Source: Pontiellaceae bacterium B12227
Lineage (GTDB): Bacteria; Verrucomicrobiota; Kiritimatiellia; Kiritimatiellales; Pontiellaceae
Direction: 5' to 3'
Assembly: GCA_029432775.1 (NCBI GenBank)
Contig: JAROAZ010000029.1
Span: 17,661-81,660, forward strand
DNA length: 64,000 bases
Part shown: positions 59,586-64,000 of the stretch, piece by piece
Position numbering within the stretch: the first letter of the stretch is position 1
Layout of the letters: each line of letters begins with the position of its first letter
Notes under the pieces: model-generated
The model's input: the letters and a program-made list of their open reading frames with translations, nothing else
The model's database searches: none
What the model was told of the DNA's origin: nothing
Program-made: the position numbers and the translations under genes

Positions 59586-62117
59586 TTAACGCCATTCGTG
59601 CTTCGGATATCGCCCCTTTAATTCTTTCCTGATCAACGGATAGGAGTTTTCCCAGAACGAGCGCATGTCCTGTGTGATCTGCTGCGGACGCTGATTCGGA
59701 GCCAATGCCTCCACCGCCACCGGAATCAGGCCGAATCCAATGGTTGGAACTTCGTTCAAATCGTAGAGCTTCTGGATCGTGGCCGAAACAACCGGCGGCT
59801 GGCCGGCTTCATAGCGCACCTTGGCATTCAACCCGCTCGGCAGCTTGATCCGCTCCGGAGCCTGTTTATCAATCATCTCCAGCTGCATCGGGTTCAGCCA
59901 CGACTTAACCGTCTTCCAGACCGCACGATGCTTCAGATCTTTCTTACTGACTGCACCGAGGCAGATTTCCTGAATCATCGCCTCGCGCGCTTCCTCATCA
60001 ATTTCCGGAATACCGTAATCCGGGCAGCCCTTCGCCAGACAGTTCACCCGGGCAATCCACCGCTCGACTGCATCATCCCATTTATAAAGCTCCAGCCGCC
60101 CCGCCAGTACTTCCTCCGCAATCAGCTCCGCCGCCTGCTGCGGATCCACCTCCTGCTTCATGCTCGCATTCAGTTCCAATCCGCGGAACGACTTCCAATG
60201 TTTGGAAACCACCCGCTTCAGCGCCGGATCAAAAACCGTGTCCACCCGCTCCTCGATATCCTCCGGGAACAGCTCATCCAGCCAGGCCTCGGAAACCGCC
60301 GTGCATAAATTAAGCCTCACATTCAGGCCGCGTCCTTCAATCTCGGCAATCTCGGCCGCCACCACCAGCTCGGAATCCCGCACCACGGAATCGCGGTCCA
60401 GATCGCCGGTGCGGCCATGCACCACCTCGCAGTGCAACGTGCCCACATCCCGCCGCTTCGCCACCTGATCCGAAAAGGCGAGCAGAATACACTTCTGCAG
60501 ATCCGAATCATTCGGCTCATGACGGTTGACCTTGAGCCCCGCTTTTTCCGCCATCTTCATAAAGCGGTTATAAAGCGGTTTCACCTGCCGCGCCGCGCCG
60601 GCGTGCACCCCGAGCTTCCGGCATTCATCGACGCGATAGTTATTGTGGTCCGCAAAAAACCAGGCCTGCATCAGCCGCTTGAAATCGGAAACGTTATCGT
60701 CACCCAGCAGATCGTCGCGCCGACCGCGTGTGTCGCCACCCTTGCCTCGCTGGAGAATCGACCGCCCCTGCGTCAGGGCAGCAATCAGACACGCCTCGCG
60801 GACGCATTCATATTCATCACCCGCCAGCAGCATCCGCGCATAGCGCGGGTGCATCGGAAACGAAACCATCTTTTTTCCAATGCCTGTAAGTTTACCGGCG
60901 TGATCCAGCGCACCCAGATCCGTCAGCAACGTGATCGTTCTAGCCAGCGACTTCGGGTCCGGGCTTTCCAACCATTGGAAGTTTTCTACATCCTCGACCC
61001 CGCTGGCTTTCAGCGTGAGGATAACTTCTGCGAGATCGTGCCTTAAAATTTCCGGCAGCTCCTGCATCGGGCGCGCCACATGCTCCTGCTCGGTCCAGAG
61101 CCGATGGCACGTTCCCGGCGCGGTACGGCCTGCGCGGCCCGTCCGCTGGTCGGCCGAAGCCCGGCTGATCCGTTCAATCAACAGCGTGTCGATGCCCCGG
61201 TTCGGATCAAACCGCGCAATGCGTGCGAGGCCGGAATCGATCACAATCCGAACGCCGTCGATCGTGATCGACGTTTCCGCCACATTGGTCGATACCACCA
61301 CCTTGCGCTGACTGCATTCGCCCACCGCCGCATCCTGCTGCTGCGGCGGGAGCTCGCCGTGCAACGGCATCACGGCAAACCCGCGCGCGCAGCGTTTGGA
61401 ACGGATTGCTTCCACCGTTCGTGAAATCTCATAGCCGCCCGGCATAAACACCAGCACGTCGCCCTCCGCGCCCGATTCAATCGCCTGCTCAAACGCATCC
61501 GCCGCCGCATCCCAAACCCGGTGCTTATTAAAATCGATCCGCTTCTTCGCGTAGGCAATATCCACCGGATACATCCGGCCTTCGCTCTTCAGCTCGGTGC
61601 AGGGCGAGAGATATTCGCGCAGCGGGCCGGCATCGAGCGTGGCGGACATTACAATAATTTTCAGATCCGGTCGGGACTCCTGCAGCCGCAGCGCACGGGC
61701 CAGCGTGATGTCGCCATAGATATGCCGCTCATGAAATTCGTCGAAGACAATCGTCGAAACGCCGCGCAATTGCGGGTCCGTTAAAAACTGGCGCAGCAGA
61801 ATGCCCTCGGTCACATAGCGAATGAGCGTCTTTGCCGAAACAACCCGTTCCATACGGACCTGATACCCCACCTCCCCGCCCAGCGGTCCGTTGCGCTCAA
61901 AGGCCACACGTTTCGCCAGCAGCCGGGCCGCCAGCCTGCGCGGCTGAAGCACCACCACTTCGCCCGCGCCGGCATTTCCGCAGTCGAGCACCATCTGCGG
62001 CACCTGGGTCGATTTACCGGATCCCGTCGGCGCTTCAATAATGATGCGGTTCGTTTCCTTCAGCGCGTCCGACAGCTCGGAGCGTAGTTCATAGATGGGC
62101 AGTTTCTTCGGGTCCAT
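59586..62117 (-). CDS. hrpB: ATP-dependent RNA helicase HrpB
   Basis: 843 residues. DEAH/DExH helicase: Walker A EAPTGSGKSTQ near 29, DEFHERH near 118, SATLD, QRTGRAGR near 325, and the HrpB C-terminal region to the end. HrpB proteins unwind RNA; the physiological substrate is unknown. Palindromes at 60193 (SKHWK) and 60966 (FQWLE) are exact, 59735 is a near-copy (VPTIGF). The start has no strong ribosome site visible. Confidence 0.92.
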   Translation of the reverse strand: MDPKKLPIYELRSELSDALKETNRIIIEAPTGSGKSTQVPQMVLDCGNAGAGEVVVLQPRRLAARLLAKRVAFERNGPLGGEVGYQVRMERVVSAKTLIRYVTEGILLRQFLTDPQLRGVSTIVFDEFHERHIYGDITLARALRLQESRPDLKIIVMSATLDAGPLREYLSPCTELKSEGRMYPVDIAYAKKRIDFNKHRVWDAAADAFEQAIESGAEGDVLVFMPGGYEISRTVEAIRSKRCARGFAVMPLHGELPPQQQDAAVGECSQRKVVVSTNVAETSITIDGVRIVIDSGLARIARFDPNRGIDTLLIERISRASADQRTGRAGRTAPGTCHRLWTEQEHVARPMQELPEILRHDLAEVILTLKASGVEDVENFQWLESPDPKSLARTITLLTDLGALDHAGKLTGIGKKMVSFPMHPRYARMLLAGDEYECVREACLIAALTQGRSILQRGKGGDTRGRRDDLLGDDNVSDFKRLMQAWFFADHNNYRVDECRKLGVHAGAARQVKPLYNRFMKMAEKAGLKVNRHEPNDSDLQKCILLAFSDQVAKRRDVGTLHCEVVHGRTGDLDRDSVVRDSELVVAAEIAEIEGRGLNVRLNLCTAVSEAWLDELFPEDIEERVDTVFDPALKRVVSKHWKSFRGLELNASMKQEVDPQQAAELIAEEVLAGRLELYKWDDAVERWIARVNCLAKGCPDYGIPEIDEEAREAMIQEICLGAVSKKDLKHRAVWKTVKSWLNPMQLEMIDKQAPERIKLPSGLNAKVRYEAGQPPVVSATIQKLYDLNEVPTIGFGLIPVAVEALAPNQRPQQITQDMRSFWENSYPLIRKELKGRYPKHEWR

Positions 62118-62450
62118 AAGCCGGTATGTATACCGAAAACTTCCAAGGGTTGGAAGAACGGAACGGGCCGCACGAAACGATGACAGAAAAATTTGATGAC
62201 AAAAAATCCTCTATCTGACTCTACTGCAGATAATCGGGACAGGATCATGAAATGACAGGATGATTTCCCCCTCAATGAAAAAGGAAATGATCCTGTCATT
62301 CAATTATCCTGTCTTAAATAAATCTAAGTCGCACGACGGGAACGGGCCGGCCCATGTGACGACCACCTGTGATTCTTCGGAAGGAGGCTTGTTCATATGT
62401 CATTCATGGGTACACTGGCCGTTCGAACAACAACTTGTGGGGGCGCAGGG
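62118..62450. other. Intergenic region with palindrome and word-repeat dyad
   Basis: 333 bp without a gene. It holds the palindrome TTCCAAGGGTTGGAA at 62141-62155, then the GACAGGAT dyad 62185-62317, then a short region with GGAAGGAGGC at 62382-62391. I see no other structure. Confidence 0.6.
62185..62317. repeat. Word-repeat dyad, GACAGGAT class
   Basis: Left arm 62238-62267 (GACAGGATCATGAAATGACA, GGATGATTTCC), right arm 62283-62314 (GGAAATGATCCTGTCATTCA, ATTATCCTGTCT). The two arms are reverse complements with about three mismatches in 30 bp. A second, partial copy is at 63690-63797. Upstream CTCTACTGCAGATAATC is also shared between the two. Confidence 0.85.
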
Positions 62451-63596
62451 GTGAATAAGGGCATTGTATTTATATTGGGGATTTCAGTTCTTCCAGTATT
62501 TGGAGAATTCCGCATCTGGGAAGATACCAAGGGCAAAAGCATCGAAGCGGAATATGTTGCCGAACAGGCCGGCAAGGTGGTCCTGAAACTGCGGAACGGC
62601 AAAACCATCCGCGTAAACCCCGCTACCCTTTCCACTCAAGACCGGGAATATGCCAACCTGCAGGTTCCTCCGAAACTGGTGGTAGATATCGATAAAGAAG
62701 AAGTCCGGCAAACCGATAAGAATATGATCTTTGCCTGGTATAATGAGGTGCGACTGACCGCTGACATTCAGAAAAAAAGTTCCCGGCCTTATAAGGGCGA
62801 ACTGACCGCAACGTTTATTTTTATTGGCGACAACGAACGTTCAAGCCACGAGACCCTTGTTAAAAAAGAAGCAATTCGGTTTACCATCGAAAAAGAAAAA
62901 GAGCTACGGCGTTCTGCCCAGTTTTCCCCCAAAGGTAATACGCTCATCAAAACAGCCCATCATTCGTTCGAGGGCTATGCGTTGATCATCACGGATCCGT
63001 TCGGCCGCATTGTAGCCACTAAATCTCAGCCCTCCTCCTACGCCCGTTACGCAGAGAAACTACTGGCTCTGAACGAGGGAGCCGAGTTTGATAAAACCTT
63101 TTCCTCGGTGGATCTCGATTCAGCAAAAACGGAGCGCGCCGAGGTGGCCGAACCGAAAACCTGGCTCTACGGCATGGGACGCGGAGATTTCGGGTTTCCC
63201 CAGAAATCGCCCGATGGAATTATTGCCCGTATACAGACCCGGAATAAGGAAGCGTTCCTCATTCATCTGCGGGAACCCTTCGAATTGTCTAAAATGAAAA
63301 AACGCCCGAAGCAAAAAAGCGTCAACGCGGTGGTCACGTTTAAACTGACCGCCGGAAAAATCGGACTGAACGGTTCCAATGGGAACAAGATGCGCCTTGC
63401 TGTTCACGATGAGGAGATCCATGTGCTGGAAATCATCGGCAGCAGCAGCAGCAATAACCACCGCTTTGTGCTCGATGGTACTCCTGTGGAAAATCCCGAA
63501 ATCGAAAAAGGCAGTAAACCGGCCGACAGCTGGAGCTTCGCCGTGGAGGTCGATAAAAAATCGCGCCTCGAAATCACCTCACTCGATTACCAATAA
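62451..63596 (+). CDS. Secreted SHD1-domain protein, unknown function
   Basis: 381 residues from GTG 62451 (an in-frame ATG at 62397 is an alternative without a signal-like start). A signal peptide of about 17 residues, then an SHD1 module (FRIWEDTKGKSIEAEYVAEQ, VVLKLRNGKTIRVNPATLS) like that at 21048, and a longer unknown region with beta-rich sequence and no peptidase motif. Two copies of the GACAGGAT repeat flank it. Exported to the periplasm or surface by inference. Confidence 0.65.
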   Translation: MNKGIVFILGISVLPVFGEFRIWEDTKGKSIEAEYVAEQAGKVVLKLRNGKTIRVNPATLSTQDREYANLQVPPKLVVDIDKEEVRQTDKNMIFAWYNEVRLTADIQKKSSRPYKGELTATFIFIGDNERSSHETLVKKEAIRFTIEKEKELRRSAQFSPKGNTLIKTAHHSFEGYALIITDPFGRIVATKSQPSSYARYAEKLLALNEGAEFDKTFSSVDLDSAKTERAEVAEPKTWLYGMGRGDFGFPQKSPDGIIARIQTRNKEAFLIHLREPFELSKMKKRPKQKSVNAVVTFKLTAGKIGLNGSNGNKMRLAVHDEEIHVLEIIGSSSSNNHRFVLDGTPVENPEIEKGSKPADSWSFAVEVDKKSRLEITSLDYQ

Positions 63597-63604
63597 GAAT
63601 CCTT

Positions 63605-63619
63605 TTCCAACCTCTGGAA
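63605..63619. repeat. Dispersed palindrome TTCCAACCTCTGGAA
   Basis: Exact copy 8 nt after the stop of the SHD1 gene. Confidence 0.9.
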
Positions 63620-63689
63620 AAGTTCCCGCGCGACGGGGCCGGGTCGACACCGACATTCCCGTTCTGTAGAGGCAGTTCCAGGTTACCGT

Positions 63690-63797
63690 CCATGACGATG
63701 ACAGAAACCTTCTCTGCGACTCTACTGCAGATAATCAGGACAGGATCATGGAATGACAGGATGATTTCCCCTCTCAATGGAAAAAGGAATTGATCCG
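63690..63797. repeat. GACAGGAT repeat, second partial copy
   Basis: Matches the left arm and upstream CTCTACTGCAGATAATC part of 62185-62317; the right arm is broken after AATTGATCC. Directly repeats across the SHD1 gene, 1.5 kb away. Confidence 0.75.
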
Positions 63798-63833
63798 GTG
63801 ATGAAGTTGCGCGGCCGGTCGCAAGTAGAACGG

Positions 63834-63877
63834 TGCAGAGCACTAATGGCGCTGACTTAAGCGCCATTTGCTCTGCA
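63834..63877. repeat. Long hairpin TGCAGAGCA/TGCTCTGCA
   Basis: TGCAGAGCA (63834-63842) pairs with TGCTCTGCA (63869-63877); inside, AATGGCGCT pairs with AGCGCCATT. It precedes the hairpin array. Confidence 0.8.
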
Positions 63878-63881
63878 TGGA

Positions 63882-63989
63882 GCAGGCAAGATGCCTGCGA
63901 TACAACGCGTACCGCCGCCATCCTGGCGGCTACACGAAGCCCGCTGGAAGCGGGCGATACGGGAAACGTACCGCAGGCCTCTGGCCTGC
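63882..63989. repeat. Array of four 7-3-7 hairpins
   Basis: GCAGGCA-AGA-TGCCTGC (63882), GCCGCCA-TCC-TGGCGGC (63914), GCCCGCT-GGA-AGCGGGC (63939), GCAGGCC-TCT-GGCCTGC (63973). Connectors contain GATAC and GTACC or TACACGAA. It has the same 7-3-7 grammar and TCC/GGA loops as the hairpins in the 86-bp element, so it likely belongs to that family. It may continue past the window edge. Confidence 0.8.
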
Positions 63990-64000
63990 CCCGTCGCACC

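Larger units (their letters stand above)
63597..64000. other. Repeat-only region at the window end
   Basis: 404 bp with no gene. It contains the palindrome at 63605-63619, a partial GACAGGAT repeat (63690-63797), a long hairpin (63834-63877) and an array of 7-3-7 hairpins (63882-63989). Nothing else is recognised. Confidence 0.6.

Noticed and set aside
63882..63989. Hairpin array as a CRISPR
   Set aside because: Units are inverted repeats with changing stems; there is no constant direct repeat with variable spacers and no cas gene.
1..64000. tRNA or rRNA genes
   Set aside because: No cloverleaf with GTTCRA-type T loop or rRNA-like sequence was recognised in the intergenic regions by reading; a covariance scan would be decisive.

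Overview
The window is an ordinary-looking chromosomal stretch from a marine, Gram-negative-type bacterium, most likely a member of the PVC group close to Kiritimatiellota (Pontiella-like). The basis is outer-membrane porins, a FadL and lipoproteins; two SLA1-homology-like (SHD1) envelope proteins; a secreted red-algal polysaccharide hydrolase carrying a calcium-type repeat and a C-terminal domain common in these bacteria; a FloA/NfeD/bactofilin-like cluster; and a Tat-exported Gfo/Idh/MocA oxidoreductase. The taxonomic call is inference. I see no rRNA, tRNA, CRISPR array, prophage or transposase gene.

Layout. 1-1040: two-gene minus-strand operon (membrane protein and anchored coiled coil, cut by the window edge). 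1338-7427: acetate-type uptake (DUF485 + SSS symporter, porin) beside a Cache-PAS-DUF294 signalling protein. 7431-12655: BI-1 protein, then a soluble FtsK translocase with a HEAT-like protein and two small paralogues. 12737-17052: TatD, a Cache/AlbA sensor and a ClsC-type phospholipase. 17128-20208: a GH86-like hydrolase behind a LacI-type operator/promoter. 20384-25312: membrane and C39-like proteins, enolase, FtsB, ThiD. 25355-28639: NfeD, bactofilin-like and FloA membrane-domain genes. 28696-36434: small metabolic and regulatory genes. 36505-40818: hemB, hemL and endonuclease V. 40815-42010: a frameshifted rhuM, perhaps left from a lost type I restriction locus. 42047-50569: a GT26-STAS fusion, secA, tilS, ftsH. 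50608-63596: envelope proteins, EIIA plus antiporter, fadL-fadD, OsmC, oxidoreductase, HrpB, SHD1 protein. 63597-64000: repeats only.

The outstanding feature is not a gene. A 15-bp interrupted palindrome, TTCCAR-NNN-YTGGAA, occurs at least 45 times exactly (hand count), about once per 1.4 kb, where chance predicts about 0.015. It lies both between genes and inside genes, in all three reading frames, leaving the peptide marks FQxLE, S(N/K)xW(K/N) and (L/F/V)PxxG in unrelated proteins. Several intergenic copies converge on the 7-1-7 palindrome TTCCAATCATTGGAA. It resembles in density the DNA uptake sequences of Neisseria and Haemophilus or HIP1 of cyanobacteria, but its sequence matches none of these known to me.

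A second layer consists of intergenic dyads whose arms are built from short repeated words (GTGA, AGGTC, ATTGCCG, TTAAGTTT, GACAGGAT). A third is a family of 7-3-7 hairpins and an 86-bp element, one copy of which is inserted in frame in tatD.
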